From Rhodocyclales bacterium (lineage in GTDB: Bacteria > Pseudomonadota > Gammaproteobacteria > Burkholderiales > Rhodocyclaceae), in the NCBI GenBank assembly GCA_016235165.1, contig JACRLX010000025.1:1-64000 (forward strand): 64,000 bases of DNA, in the 5' to 3' direction. Position numbers and translations under genes: made by a program. The notes below the pieces were generated by a model. The model did not search any database, was not told the origin of the DNA, and saw only the letters and a program-made list of their open reading frames with translations. Shown here one piece after another: positions 30,275-41,206 of the stretch (position 1 is the stretch's first letter; each line of letters opens with the position of its first letter).

Positions 30275-31519
30275 TCAGGCCGGCAGGGCAATCCTGCCGT
30301 CGGTGCTGAACTGGTAGTCGCGGAAGATGTGTTCCGCGCTGAGCAGTTGGTAGCTGCCGTCCGCGTTGCGCCGCGAGGTGTCCTTCAGCCGGTAGGTGTA
30401 GTGGCCGCAGGTCCAGATCTCGAAGTTGCGCATGTGGGTGCACAGGCAGGTCTTGTCCATTACCTTGACCTTCTTCGCTTCCGGATGCAGGGCCACTTCG
30501 CGGTTGTAGGCCTCGATGTACTGGCAACTGCCGTTGGCATCGAGCAGGTAGCCGTAGGCCTCGCAGTTGGGGCGGATGCCGTCGCCGATGCCGGGGCTGT
30601 TCTTCAGCATGCGCATGGGATAGCCGGTGGGCGAAATGGTATTCACCTCGATGTCGGTTTCGCCGGCCTTGAAGTATTCCTGCTGCACATCTTCCGGCAG
30701 GCCGCATTCCTTCGACACCGTGAAGCGCGTCGCTACCTGCACCGCGGCGGCGCCGTTTTCCAGGAAGGACACGGCGTCCGAGCCGGTAAAGATGCCGCCG
30801 GCCGGGATCAGCGGAATGTCGAGCTGCTCGGCCTTTAGCCAGTCACGGATTTCGGCGACGATGGTGGCGAGGTTGTATTGCGCCCAGTCCATGCCGAAGC
30901 CCAGATGCCCACCCGCCAACGGACCTTCGATGACGACATAGTCGGGCAGGCGCTTGGTGCGGGCGCTCTTCTTGATGAACAATTGCAGCGCGCGCAGGCT
31001 GGAAACGATGATGCCCAGCTTGGCGTCGCGAAAGCGCGGATGGTCCTCGATCAGGGCGAAACTGCCCAGGTGCAGGCCCGCCGCCAGGGTAACACCGTCG
31101 ATACCGGCGTCGAGTGCCGCCTTGATGCGCATGCGCAAGGTGTCCTTGGGCGCATTCATGGTCAGCTTTTCCATGCAGTTGATGAAGATCAGACCGTCGC
31201 CACGCTTGGCTTCCATGGTGCGACCGACGTGCAGCGCGGTAGCCTCGGCGAGCAAGCCGAGGTCGAACTTGACCACCGCCTTGTCGGTATTGGCGACGTT
31301 GAACTTGTACTGCTTGAGCTTGGTCTTGACGTATTTGGTATTGAAGCGGCGATCCGATACCGTCGGCACCATGGCGTCGGAGATATGGCCGATGCCACCA
31401 AGGCGCGCCGCTTCCAGCGAGAGTTCGGCGGTCGAGATATCCACTCCCATGCCGCCGACCATGATGGGCACCAGCTCATGCTTGCCCAACCGCAGGCGAA
31501 AATCATCGACGCGCTTCAT
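30275..31519 (-). CDS. Nitronate monooxygenase-like flavoprotein (NPD family)
   Basis: 414 aa with a TIM-barrel FMN-binding pattern of 2-nitropropane dioxygenases: MVGGMGVDIS at the N-terminus, VIEGPLAGGHLGF, IPLIPAGGIFTGSDA and GAAAVQVATRFTVSKECG. A long C-terminal extension with a Cys cluster (KTCLCTHMRNFEIWTCGHYTY) is unusual for plain nitronate monooxygenases. Nearby family members include trans-acting enoyl reductases, so the exact substrate is open. It is transcribed convergently to cysM. Confidence 0.8.
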   Translation of the reverse strand: MKRVDDFRLRLGKHELVPIMVGGMGVDISTAELSLEAARLGGIGHISDAMVPTVSDRRFNTKYVKTKLKQYKFNVANTDKAVVKFDLGLLAEATALHVGRTMEAKRGDGLIFINCMEKLTMNAPKDTLRMRIKAALDAGIDGVTLAAGLHLGSFALIEDHPRFRDAKLGIIVSSLRALQLFIKKSARTKRLPDYVVIEGPLAGGHLGFGMDWAQYNLATIVAEIRDWLKAEQLDIPLIPAGGIFTGSDAVSFLENGAAAVQVATRFTVSKECGLPEDVQQEYFKAGETDIEVNTISPTGYPMRMLKNSPGIGDGIRPNCEAYGYLLDANGSCQYIEAYNREVALHPEAKKVKVMDKTCLCTHMRNFEIWTCGHYTYRLKDTSRRNADGSYQLLSAEHIFRDYQFSTDGRIALPA

Positions 31520-31605
31520 CGCGGAACTTCCTTGTTTGCAAGCCCATTATTATCGCCTGCCGCAGGCGGGCGCGGATGTGCCAGGGGAGGTTTTTTCTGC
31601 GGGGC

Positions 31606-33420
31606 TCAAGGCATCAGGGCGAGTAGGGCTTCTGCATAGCGATCCACCTTGGCCGCGCCGATGCCGGGTATTTCCAGCAGCTCGTCGCGGTTCAGCGGAC
31701 GGCGCAGCGCCAGCTCGCGCAGGCTGCGGTCATGCAGGATGACGTAGGCCGGGACTCCCTGGGAGCGCGCCGTTTCGGCACGCCACTGGCGCAAGAGCTC
31801 GAAGAGCGCCTGCGAACTGTCGTCGAGCGCGGTTTGCAGGCTGTCGCGCCGTGTCGCCGGCGCCGACTCTTTGCCGTGCCCCCGCCCGGCCGGGCGGCGG
31901 CGCCGCAGCCTGAGGGACTGCTCACCCTTGAGCACCGGGCGTGCCGCGTCGGTCAGGCGCAAGGCGCCATGGGCCTCGACATCGGCGCACAGCAGGCCGG
32001 TGGCCAGCAACTGGCGGAACACCGAGCGCCAATCCGCCTCATCCAGCTCGGCCCCGGCGGCGAAGGTCGGTAGTTGCTGGTGCCGGAACATCTGAACCTT
32101 GTCGGTGAGCTTGCCGCGCAGGATGTCGATCAGATGCCCGGCGCCGAAGCGCTGGCCGGTGCGCAGGGCCGCCGACATGGCTTTCTGTGCGGCGATGGTG
32201 CCATCCCAGGCGACGGGCGGTTCAAGGCAGGTGTCGCAGTTGCCGCAGGGGCCGCTTTCCTCGCCGAAGTAGGAAAGCAGGCTGCGGCGCCGGCAATGCA
32301 TGGTCTCGCACCAGGCCAGCAGGGCGTCGAGCTTGCCGCGCTCGATGCGTTTCTGATCTTCGCCGGCGGTGGATTCCTCGATGCGGCCGCGATGGACCAC
32401 GACGTCGTTGAGTCCGTATGTCATCCAGGCTTCGGCCGGCTCGCCGTCGCGACCGGCGCGGCCGGTCTCCTGGTAGTAGGCCTCCAGGCTCTTGGGCAGG
32501 TCGAGATGGGCGACGAAGCGCACGTCGGGCTTGTCGATGCCCATGCCGAAAGCGATGGTCGCCACCATGACCACGCCGTCCTCGCGCTGAAAGCGCTGCT
32601 GGTGTTGCTGGCGGTTCGCGGCATCGAGTCCGGCGTGATAGGGCAGGGCGGCGATGCCCTGCTCGCGCAGCCAGTCGGCAGTCTCGTCAACCTTGCGCCG
32701 CGACAGGCAGTAGACGATGCCCGCTTCACCGCGATGGGCGGAAAGAAAATCCAGCAGCTGACGCCGCGGATTATCACGCTCGACCACGCTGTAGCGGATG
32801 TTCGGTCGATCGAAACTGGAGACGAAGACCCTGGCGGCATCCAGGCCCAGACGCTCGACGATCTCGCGCCGGGTCAGGGTGTCGGCGGTGGCGGTCAGGG
32901 CAATGCGCGGTACGTCCGGCCAACGCTGATGCAGTACGGCCAACTGGATGTATTCGGGACGGAAATCGTGCCCCCACTGTGAAACGCAATGCGCTTCGTC
33001 GATGGCGAACAAGGCGATGCCCTGACGCGTCGCGAGGAAATCCAGCAAGGCGAGGAAGCGCGGGTTCAGCAGCCGCTCCGGCGCGACGTAGATCAGGTCC
33101 AACTGGCCCTCGCGCAACTGCCGCTCGATTTCCGCCGCTGTCGCGGCATCCAGGGTCGAATTGAGGAAGGCGGCGCGCACGCCGGCCTGTTGCAGGGCGG
33201 CAACCTGGTCCTGCATCAGCGCGATCAGGGGCGAAACGACCACGGCCATGCCCGGACGCAGCAGGGCCGGCAATTGGTAGCACAGTGATTTGCCGCCGCC
33301 GGTCGGCATCAGTACCAGGGCATCGCCACCGGCGACGACGTGGCCGATGATTTCCGCCTGCGCGCCGCGAAACGAGTCGAAGCCGAAGACGCGGCGCAGG
33401 GTTTGCAAGGCGGAAGGCAT
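31606..33420 (-). CDS. recQ: ATP-dependent DNA helicase RecQ
   Basis: 604 aa, complete. Helicase motifs: Walker [20 protein letters not shown] box [20 protein letters not shown], motif [16 protein letters not shown]. The RQC zinc-binding cysteines (CETMHCRRR...CGNCDTC) and a C-terminal HRDC domain ([19 protein letters not shown]) are intact. It acts in recombination repair. It is divergent from the NYN gene across about 108 bp in which no clear promoter is recognised. Confidence 0.96.
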   Translation of the reverse strand: MPSALQTLRRVFGFDSFRGAQAEIIGHVVAGGDALVLMPTGGGKSLCYQLPALLRPGMAVVVSPLIALMQDQVAALQQAGVRAAFLNSTLDAATAAEIERQLREGQLDLIYVAPERLLNPRFLALLDFLATRQGIALFAIDEAHCVSQWGHDFRPEYIQLAVLHQRWPDVPRIALTATADTLTRREIVERLGLDAARVFVSSFDRPNIRYSVVERDNPRRQLLDFLSAHRGEAGIVYCLSRRKVDETADWLREQGIAALPYHAGLDAANRQQHQQRFQREDGVVMVATIAFGMGIDKPDVRFVAHLDLPKSLEAYYQETGRAGRDGEPAEAWMTYGLNDVVVHRGRIEESTAGEDQKRIERGKLDALLAWCETMHCRRRSLLSYFGEESGPCGNCDTCLEPPVAWDGTIAAQKAMSAALRTGQRFGAGHLIDILRGKLTDKVQMFRHQQLPTFAAGAELDEADWRSVFRQLLATGLLCADVEAHGALRLTDAARPVLKGEQSLRLRRRRPAGRGHGKESAPATRRDSLQTALDDSSQALFELLRQWRAETARSQGVPAYVILHDRSLRELALRRPLNRDELLEIPGIGAAKVDRYAEALLALMP

Positions 33421-33528
33421 GGAGCGGGTGGCAGGCAGGCGAAACAGGGGAGCGAATTATGCCGTCTCGCGCCGCAGTCGCGTTGAAAATGCGACACTCC
33501 ACTTTTCCGGGAAAATCGAAAGCATCAC

Positions 33529-34362
33529 ATGGCAGGAACTACCGAAATCATCAGCATGGCGCTGTTCTGCGACTTCGAGAACATCGCCCTGGGCGTGCGC
33601 GACGCCAAGTACGCCCAGTTCGACATCAACAAGGTGTTGGAGCGCCTGCTGCTGAAGGGCAGCATCGTGGTCAAGAAGGCCTACTGCGACTGGGCGCGCT
33701 ACAAGGAATTCAAGGCGCCGATGCACGAAGCCTCCTTCGAGCTGATCGAGATTCCGCATCTGCGCCAGTCCGGCAAGAATTCCGCCGACATCCGCATGGT
33801 GGTCGATGCGCTGGATCTTTGCTATACCAAATCCCATGTCGATAGCTTTGTCATCATCAGCGGCGATTCGGATTTCTCGCCGCTGGTGTCCAAGCTGCGC
33901 GAGAACAACAAGCGGGTGATCGGCGTCGGTGTCAAGGCGGCGACGTCCGACCTGCTGGCGGCCAATTGCGACGAGTTCATTTTCTACGACGACCTGGTGC
34001 GGGAACTGCCCGCGAAGAAACCGCGCACGCCGCGCAAGCCGGCGGCCAAGGCAGCGGTCCCGGGCAAGGCGAACGAAGCCCGGAGCGATGAAAAGCCTGA
34101 AGATCTCAAGCGTCAGCAGGCCTTCGATCTGGTGCTGGAAACCATCGAGGCACTGATCGCCGAGCGCGGCGAGGACGAGAAGATCTGGGGCTCGATGGTC
34201 AAGCAGACCTTGAAGCGGCGCAAGCCCGGTTTCAGCGAGTCGTATTACGGCTATCGTTCGTTTGGCGAACTGCTGGAAGACGCCATGAAGCACCGGCTGC
34301 TGGTGCTGGAACGCGACGAGAAATCCGGGCAGCACATCATTCGCCTTCCCGTCGAAGACTAG
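33529..34362 (+). CDS. NYN-domain (LabA/DUF88-like) protein with C-terminal OST-HTH-like domain
   Basis: 277 aa. The NYN nuclease fold occupies about 10-160: FCDFENIALG, KNSADIRMVVDALDL, IISGDSDFSPLVSKLRENNKRVIGVG, with the conserved Asp residues of PIN-like RNases. A Lys/Pro/Ala-rich linker (about 165-195) leads to a predicted LOTUS/OST-HTH-like RNA-binding domain (about 200-270: WGSMVKQTLKRRKPGFSES, YGYRSFGELLEDA). It is followed by a methyltransferase gene 8 nt later. An internal ATG (33556) is a possible alternative start. Confidence 0.85.
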   Translation: MAGTTEIISMALFCDFENIALGVRDAKYAQFDINKVLERLLLKGSIVVKKAYCDWARYKEFKAPMHEASFELIEIPHLRQSGKNSADIRMVVDALDLCYTKSHVDSFVIISGDSDFSPLVSKLRENNKRVIGVGVKAATSDLLAANCDEFIFYDDLVRELPAKKPRTPRKPAAKAAVPGKANEARSDEKPEDLKRQQAFDLVLETIEALIAERGEDEKIWGSMVKQTLKRRKPGFSESYYGYRSFGELLEDAMKHRLLVLERDEKSGQHIIRLPVED

Positions 34363-34370
34363 GCAAGACG

Positions 34371-35192
34371 GTGAGCGGCATTCCGGAGATTCGCCCCGGG
34401 CAGTCGACCGAACTGCTCAAGGAACTGCACATCCTGACCCGCGACGGGCGGCTGAACCAGGACAGCCGGCGCAAGCTGAAGCAGGTCTATCACCTGTGCC
34501 AGTTCATCGAGCCGCTGCTGACGGAAGTCCTCGCTGACGGGGGCGAGCTGACGCTGGTTGACCATGGCGCCGGCAAGTCTTACCTGGGGTTCATCCTCTA
34601 TGACCTCTACTTGAAAGCCAGGGAGGAGGGGCGCGTTTTCGGCATCGAGACCCGCGCCGGGCTGGTCGACAAGTCACGCGAACTGGCGCGAAGGCTGGAG
34701 TTCTCGCGCATGGAGTTCTTGAACCTGGCGGTAGCCGACGCCATCATCTCTCCGAACCTGCCCGGGCAAGTCGACATCGTGACCGCCCTGCATGCCTGCG
34801 ATACGGCGACCGACGACGCGATCCGCTTCGCCCTGCAGCGCCGGGCCCGATTCATTGTTCTCGCACCTTGCTGCCAGGCCGAAGTGGCCGCGGCCCTGCG
34901 TCGGCACAAGGTGGCGTCGCTGGCGCGCACGGCGCTGGCCGAAATCTGGCGCCATCCCATCCACAGCAGGGAATTCGGCAGCCACGTCACCAATGTCCTG
35001 CGCTGCCTGTTGCTCGAAGCGAATGGCTACCAGGTCACTGTCACCGAGCTGGTGGGGTGGGAACATTCGATGAAGAACGAACTGATCATCGCCCGCCGCG
35101 AAGGCGGCCCGCGGGGCAACGCGCGCGACCGGCAGCTATGGATCCTGCGCGAACTTGGGCTTGACGAGCTGCAGACGCGCTTCGCCTACTGA
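34371..35192 (+). CDS. SAM-dependent methyltransferase, METTL25/RRNAD-like
   Basis: 273 aa, GTG start. A SAM-binding segment reads TLVDHGAGKSYLGFILYD (about 62-79), with downstream motifs TALHACDTATDDAI and VLAPCCQAEVAA typical of the METTL25/GSTCD-like group of class I methyltransferases. RNA or protein substrate is unknown. The 8-nt gap to the NYN gene suggests the two act together, perhaps on RNA; this is inference. Confidence 0.75.
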   Translation: MSGIPEIRPGQSTELLKELHILTRDGRLNQDSRRKLKQVYHLCQFIEPLLTEVLADGGELTLVDHGAGKSYLGFILYDLYLKAREEGRVFGIETRAGLVDKSRELARRLEFSRMEFLNLAVADAIISPNLPGQVDIVTALHACDTATDDAIRFALQRRARFIVLAPCCQAEVAAALRRHKVASLARTALAEIWRHPIHSREFGSHVTNVLRCLLLEANGYQVTVTELVGWEHSMKNELIIARREGGPRGNARDRQLWILRELGLDELQTRFAY

Positions 35193-35267
35193 GCGGGAAG
35201 TCGGCGCCTGTGGCACGGCGTCGCTTGACCTGGGCAGCATCGCCGTCGCCGTCCGCGCGACGACGAA

Positions 35268-36455
35268 TCAGTGCCGGGTGCCGTGCCCGTGGCGAGCGAG
35301 AATTCGCGCCGACGCAAACAGGCCGATGGCGACGGTGGCGCTGATCGAAGCCAGCGGAATCACTGTGCCGTCGTGGCTGCTTCCTACCCACATGCCGGTG
35401 AAAAACGCGCCAAGCATCGAAATGAAACCGAACAGTCCTGCCGCGGCGCCGGCCTTTTCCGGAAACGGCGCCAGCGAGCCGGCCTGGGCGCAGGGAAAGT
35501 TGATGCCATGCGCAATCATGACGACGAACTGCGCCACGATCACCATGATCGGGTTGGCCAGTCCGCCGAGCGCCATGGCGAAGAAGCCGAGGCCGCCCGC
35601 CAGTCCGACCAGGGTGCCGCTCTCCAGGGTGCGTTGCATGCCGATGCGACTGATCATGCGCCGGCAGAGCAGGGTGCCGCCGAGGTAGCCGAGAACGCCG
35701 CAGGCGAAGTAGTAGCCATAGTGCTGCGTCGGCACGCCGAGGACGCGGATCAGAACGAAGGGCGTGCCCGAGATGAACGCGAAGATCGAGGCATACGACA
35801 GGGTGCCGGGCAGGGCATAGGCCCAGAAGGCCGGGCTTCGGGCTACCTCCAGATAGCTGCGGCCGAGTCGGCCTGGACGCAGCGCTTCCGGGTCGGGTTG
35901 CGCATTCGATTCGCGCATCCGATGCAGGGCGGCGATCCAGACAGTCAGCCCGGCCAGGGCTAGCGCCACGAAGGCGGCGCGCCAACCGTAGGCGATCTGC
36001 AGGTAGCCGCCGAGGATGGGCCCGAGGATCGGCGCGATGGACAGCAACGAACTGACCTTGGCCAGCATCCTCGCGCCTTCGGCCGGGGCGTAGGCATCGC
36101 GGATCACGGCTCGGGCTACGACGACGCCGGTACAGCAGCCGATGGCCTGGGAAAAGCGGGCCGCCACCAACAGTGGCAGGCTTGGCGCGAAGGCACAGGC
36201 GACGCTGGATGCCAAGTAGAGTGTGAGGCCACCGATCATCACCGGCTTGCGCCCGTAGCGGTCGGACAGCGGGCCGCTGATCAGTTGCGCGGTGCCAAAG
36301 CCGATCACGAACAGGGACAGTGTATGTTGCACGGCACCGGCGCCGACGCCGAAATCCGCCGCCATCCCGGGCAGGGTGGCGAGATAGAGATCGGTCGACA
36401 AGGGCTGGAGCATGAGGCAGCCGGTGACAAGCCAGAGCAGGGTGGCGGGACTCAC
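35268..36455 (-). CDS. MFS drug-resistance exporter, Bcr/CflA type
   Basis: 395 aa with twelve predicted membrane helices. Between helices 2 and 3 is GPLSDRYGRKPVMIGG, the MFS motif A, and helix 5 has PILGPILGG, the antiporter motif C-like sequence. The N-terminal DLYLATLP pattern fits Bcr/CflA proton-driven exporters (multidrug, sulfonamide). The start is GTG at 36455, 3 nt after the smpB stop. Substrate unknown. Confidence 0.88.
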   Translation of the reverse strand: MSPATLLWLVTGCLMLQPLSTDLYLATLPGMAADFGVGAGAVQHTLSLFVIGFGTAQLISGPLSDRYGRKPVMIGGLTLYLASSVACAFAPSLPLLVAARFSQAIGCCTGVVVARAVIRDAYAPAEGARMLAKVSSLLSIAPILGPILGGYLQIAYGWRAAFVALALAGLTVWIAALHRMRESNAQPDPEALRPGRLGRSYLEVARSPAFWAYALPGTLSYASIFAFISGTPFVLIRVLGVPTQHYGYYFACGVLGYLGGTLLCRRMISRIGMQRTLESGTLVGLAGGLGFFAMALGGLANPIMVIVAQFVVMIAHGINFPCAQAGSLAPFPEKAGAAAGLFGFISMLGAFFTGMWVGSSHDGTVIPLASISATVAIGLFASARILARHGHGTRH

Positions 36456-36458
36456 CGT

Positions 36459-36908
36459 TCAGCCGCGCCGGTCGCGCATCAGGCGCGCTTTCTCTCGAAC
36501 CCAGTCACGCTCTTTTTCGGCGTCGCGCTTGTCATGCTGCTTCTTGCCCTTGGCCAGGCCTATGCTCAGCTTGACCCGGCCCTTGCTGTAGTGCAGATCG
36601 AGCGGTACCAGGGTATAACCGGCGCGCTCGACCTTGCCGATCAGCTTGTTGATTTCCTCGGCGTGCAGCAGCAGCTTGCGGGTCCGTACCGGATCGGGAT
36701 GGATGTGCGTCGAGGCCGAAAGCAGCGGGGTGATGTGGGCGCCGATCAGGAAGACCTCGCCGCGCTTGACCACCACATAGGCTTCCTTGAGCTGGGCGCG
36801 GCCGGCACGAATGGCCTTGACCTCCCAGCCTTCCAGCACCAGTCCGGCCTCATGGCGATCCTCGATGAAATATTCGTGGAAGGCCTTCTTGTTGTCGACG
36901 ATGCTCAT
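36459..36908 (-). CDS. smpB: SsrA-binding protein SmpB
   Basis: 149 aa, binding tmRNA in trans-translation. It contains [43 protein letters not shown]-like [23 protein letters not shown], and the basic C-terminal tail ([16 protein letters not shown]). ATG at 36908 (MSIVDNKK) is the family start. Its RNA partner ssrA is at 8331-8692. It is divergent from ratA. Confidence 0.96.
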   Translation of the reverse strand: MSIVDNKKAFHEYFIEDRHEAGLVLEGWEVKAIRAGRAQLKEAYVVVKRGEVFLIGAHITPLLSASTHIHPDPVRTRKLLLHAEEINKLIGKVERAGYTLVPLDLHYSKGRVKLSIGLAKGKKQHDKRDAEKERDWVREKARLMRDRRG

Positions 36909-36971
36909 TGGACCGGGCGCTAAAATTGCAAATTCTACCGTAGCCCCCACCGCGCCTTACCGGCAGACTCC

Positions 36972-37403
36972 ATGGCCCTGGTCGAGAAATCCGTCCTGAT
37001 CGAACGCACTGCCACGCAGATGTTCGTTCTCGTCGACCGCATCGAGGACTATCCCGCGTTCCTGCCCTGGTGTGGCGGCAGCACGATCCACGAACGGACG
37101 CCGGAGCGGACGGCGGCGACGGTATATATCAACTATCACGGCCTCAAGTCGCACTTTTCGACCGAGAACACCAAGCAGGAACCTTTCCTGATGGATATCA
37201 AGCTGAGGGATGGGCCCTTCGATCATCTCGACGGCCATTGGCGTTTCACGCCGCTGGGCGATACGGCCTGCAAGGTAGAATTCCGCCTTCACTATGCCTT
37301 TTCCAGCCAGTTGCTGGAAAAGGTGCTGGGGCCGGTGTTCCATCACATCGCGAATACTTTCGTCGATTCCTTCGTCAAGCGCGCGCAAACGGTTTATGGC
37401 TGA
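36972..37403 (+). CDS. ratA: RatA/Coq10-family START-domain protein
   Basis: 143 aa with the START/polyketide-cyclase fold of RatA: VLVDRIEDYPAFLPWCGGS, INYHGLKSHFSTENT and LGPVFHHIANTFVDSFVKRA. Family members bind ubiquinone or block 70S assembly in E. coli; which role applies here is not decidable. It overlaps ratB by 8 bp. Confidence 0.9.
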   Translation: MALVEKSVLIERTATQMFVLVDRIEDYPAFLPWCGGSTIHERTPERTAATVYINYHGLKSHFSTENTKQEPFLMDIKLRDGPFDHLDGHWRFTPLGDTACKVEFRLHYAFSSQLLEKVLGPVFHHIANTFVDSFVKRAQTVYG

Positions 37404-37713
37404 TCAGATACAAGTCGAGGTGGTTTACGCCCTGGCCGGAACGCAGGAACTGGCCCGGCTCAGCCTGCCGCAGGGCAGCACGGCCCTGCAGGCCGTCGAG
37501 GCGTCGGGCTTGCTGGCGAAGTATCCCGAGATTGACCTGAAGCGGAACAAGATAGGTGTGTATGCCAAGCTGGCCAAGGCGGATACGGTGTTGCGCGACC
37601 GCGACCGGGTCGAAATTTACCGTCCGCTGATCGCCGACCCCAAGGAGGTGCGCAAGCAGCGCGCCGCCGAGGGCAAGGCCATGAAAAAGGGCGGCGGCGA
37701 AGCCGAGGACTGA
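37396..37713 (+). CDS. ratB: RnfH/RatB-family ubiquitin-like protein
   Basis: 105 aa, beta-grasp RnfH family: QVEVVYALAGTQELARLSLPQG, VGVYAKLAKADTVL-like IGVYAKLAKAD, DRVEIYRPLIADPKEVRKQRA. The Lys-rich tail ends KKGGGEAED. The pairing ratA-ratB is conserved; function remains unclear. A hairpin (37721-37742) with no T-tract follows. Confidence 0.88.
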   Translation: MADQIQVEVVYALAGTQELARLSLPQGSTALQAVEASGLLAKYPEIDLKRNKIGVYAKLAKADTVLRDRDRVEIYRPLIADPKEVRKQRAAEGKAMKKGGGEAED

Positions 37714-39291
<1,578 letters not shown>

Positions 39292-39306
39292 GTGCCGCAT
39301 TGCTGC

Positions 39307-39333
39307 AAAGGCGGCTTCGGCCGCCTTTTTTCT
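39307..39333 (+). terminator. UUCG-capped terminator between guaB and guaA
   Basis: AAAGGCGGC (39307-39315), loop TTCG, GCCGCCTTT (39320-39328), then a T run. It ends only about 15 nt before the guaA ATG, so it either ends most guaB transcripts or works as an attenuator. Confidence 0.85.
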
Positions 39334-39347
39334 TTAGAGGCCCCGCC

Positions 39348-40913
39348 ATGTCCCACCAGAAGATCCTGATCCTCGATTTCGGTTCCCAGGTTGCCCAGCT
39401 GATTGCCCGCCGTGTCCGCGAACAGCAGGTGTATTGCGAATTGCACCCCTTCGATGTCAGCGAGGACTTCATTCGCGACTTCAAGCCGCAAGGCGTGATC
39501 CTTTCCGGCGGGCCGAACTCGGTTTACGAGGCCGAGGACTGGAAGGCGCCGGATATCGTCTTCCAGCTCGGGGTGCCGGTGCTGGGCATTTGCTATGGCA
39601 TGCAGACCATGGCCTCGCAGTTGGGTGGCAAGGTCGAGAGCAGCAGCAAGCGCGAATTCGGCTATGCCGAAATGCGCGCGCGTGGCCATTCGAAACTGTT
39701 CGCGGGCATACAGGATCGCAGCAATGCCGATGGCCATGGCCTGCTCGAAGTGTGGATGAGCCACGGCGACAAGGTTACCGAACTGCCGCCCGGCTTCAAG
39801 GTGATCGGCGGCAATGAATCGACGCCGATCGCGGCGATGGCCGACGAGGCGCGCGGATTCTACGCCGTGCAATTCCACCCGGAGGTTACGCATACCCTGA
39901 AAGGCAGGGAGATCATCGCCCGATTCGTGCATGAGATCTGCGGCTGCGGCCACGACTGGAACATGCCCGACTATGTCGATGAGGCGATCGCCAAGGTACG
40001 TGCCCAGGTGGGTGAGGACGAAGTGATACTCGGCCTGTCCGGCGGGGTCGACTCATCGGTGGTCGCGGCGCTGCTGCACCGGGCCATCGGCGACAAGCTG
40101 ACCTGCGTCTTCGTCGATAACGGACTGCTGCGGCTCAACGAAGGGGCGCAAGTCATGCAGACCTTCGCCCGCAACCTGGGCGTCAAGGTGATCCACGTCG
40201 ATGCCTCAGCCCAGTTCATGGGGCACCTCAAGGGTGTCACCGATCCAGAACAGAAGCGCAAGATCATCGGCCGCGAATTCGTCGAAGTGTTCCAGGCCGA
40301 GGCGAAGAAATTGCCCAAGGCCAAATGGCTGGCGCAAGGCACGATCTACCCGGACGTGATCGAATCGGCCGGCGCCAAGACCAAGAAAGCGCATGCGATC
40401 AAGAGCCACCACAATGTCGGCGGCCTGCCGGAAACCCTGAACCTGAAGCTGTGCGAACCCTTGCGCGAACTGTTCAAGGACGAAGTCCGCGAGTTCGGCG
40501 TGGCCCTCGGGCTGCCGCACGAGATGGTGTATCGCCATCCTTTCCCCGGCCCCGGCCTGGGGGTGCGCATCCTCGGCGAAGTGAGACAGGACTACGCCGA
40601 CCTGCTGCGCCGCGCCGACGCCATCTTCATCGACGAGTTGCGTGCCGCCGACTGGTACGACAAGACCAGCCAGGCCTTTGCCGTCTTCCTGCCGGTGAAG
40701 AGCGTCGGTGTGATGGGCGATGGCCGCACCTATGAATACGTGGTGGCCTTGCGCGCCGTGCAGACCTCGGACTTCATGACCGCGAAGTGGGCCGAACTGC
40801 CCCACGAATTGCTGGGCCGCGTCTCCAACCGCATCATCAACGAAGTACGCGGCATCAATCGGGTGGTCTACGACATTTCGGGCAAACCGCCGGCAACCAT
40901 CGAGTGGGAATAA
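39348..40913 (+). CDS. guaA: GMP synthase (glutamine-hydrolysing)
   Basis: 521 aa. Glutamine amidotransferase domain with nucleophile Cys in [15 protein letters not shown] and [11 protein letters not shown] pyrophosphatase with P-loop [17 protein letters not shown]-terminal dimerisation domain ending [13 protein letters not shown] at 39348 has AGAGG upstream. The 3' end of guaA is a known target of integrating elements, and a tyrosine recombinase gene follows. Confidence 0.97.
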   Translation: MSHQKILILDFGSQVAQLIARRVREQQVYCELHPFDVSEDFIRDFKPQGVILSGGPNSVYEAEDWKAPDIVFQLGVPVLGICYGMQTMASQLGGKVESSSKREFGYAEMRARGHSKLFAGIQDRSNADGHGLLEVWMSHGDKVTELPPGFKVIGGNESTPIAAMADEARGFYAVQFHPEVTHTLKGREIIARFVHEICGCGHDWNMPDYVDEAIAKVRAQVGEDEVILGLSGGVDSSVVAALLHRAIGDKLTCVFVDNGLLRLNEGAQVMQTFARNLGVKVIHVDASAQFMGHLKGVTDPEQKRKIIGREFVEVFQAEAKKLPKAKWLAQGTIYPDVIESAGAKTKKAHAIKSHHNVGGLPETLNLKLCEPLRELFKDEVREFGVALGLPHEMVYRHPFPGPGLGVRILGEVRQDYADLLRRADAIFIDELRAADWYDKTSQAFAVFLPVKSVGVMGDGRTYEYVVALRAVQTSDFMTAKWAELPHELLGRVSNRIINEVRGINRVVYDISGKPPATIEWE

Positions 40914-40956
40914 TTACATAGCGTTTCGGTACTATTCGTACCTATTCAAAAAACAC

Positions 40957-40994
40957 GAAAACCCCTTGGTAAAACAAGGGGTTTTCTGTTTTTT
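40957..40994 (+). terminator. guaA terminator
   Basis: A perfect 12-bp stem GAAAACCCCTTG (40957-40968) with CAAGGGGTTTTC (40975-40986) and a 6-nt loop, followed by TGTTTTTT. Paired ACTATTC-type heptads flank it on both sides (about 40931-40947 and 40995-41011). Confidence 0.9.
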
Positions 40995-40997
40995 ACT

Positions 40998-41013
40998 ATT
41001 CCTGACTATTCAG
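40998..41013 (+). repeat. 16-bp direct repeat, left copy
   Basis: ATTCCTGACTATTCAG, identical and in the same orientation to 42743-42758, 1745 bp away. The two copies bracket the integrase and the alpA gene. Likely binding sites for integrase or the AlpA-like protein. Confidence 0.75.
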
Positions 41014-41030
41014 GGTAGCTCACATCTGGA

Positions 41031-41186
41031 GACGGTATCGGTGACGGTATTGGCATTTCTTGAGAGCTTCAGTAACATCGATACCGTCAACATCAAATGG
41101 ACGCGTTGACGGTATCGTGAAATGCAAAACCCAGTAACCATGCGGGTTGGCTGGCGAATTTAGGGGGTTTTGCGTTGACGGTATCG
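41031..41186. repeat. Five copies of GACGGTATCG upstream of the integrase
   Basis: Copies at 41031-41040, 41043-41052 (GACGGTATTG), 41079-41088 (inverted), 41108-41117 and 41177-41186. Such arrays next to P4-type integrases usually are arm-type recombinase sites. The last copy ends 20 nt before the integrase ATG, so binding could also repress int. Confidence 0.75.
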
Positions 41187-41206
41187 GCGACCAGGAAAGG
41201 GCCACC

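Noticed and set aside
41031-41186. GACGGTATCG repeats as a CRISPR array
   Set aside because: Units are 10 bp, irregularly spaced and partly inverted, with no cas genes; they fit recombinase sites.
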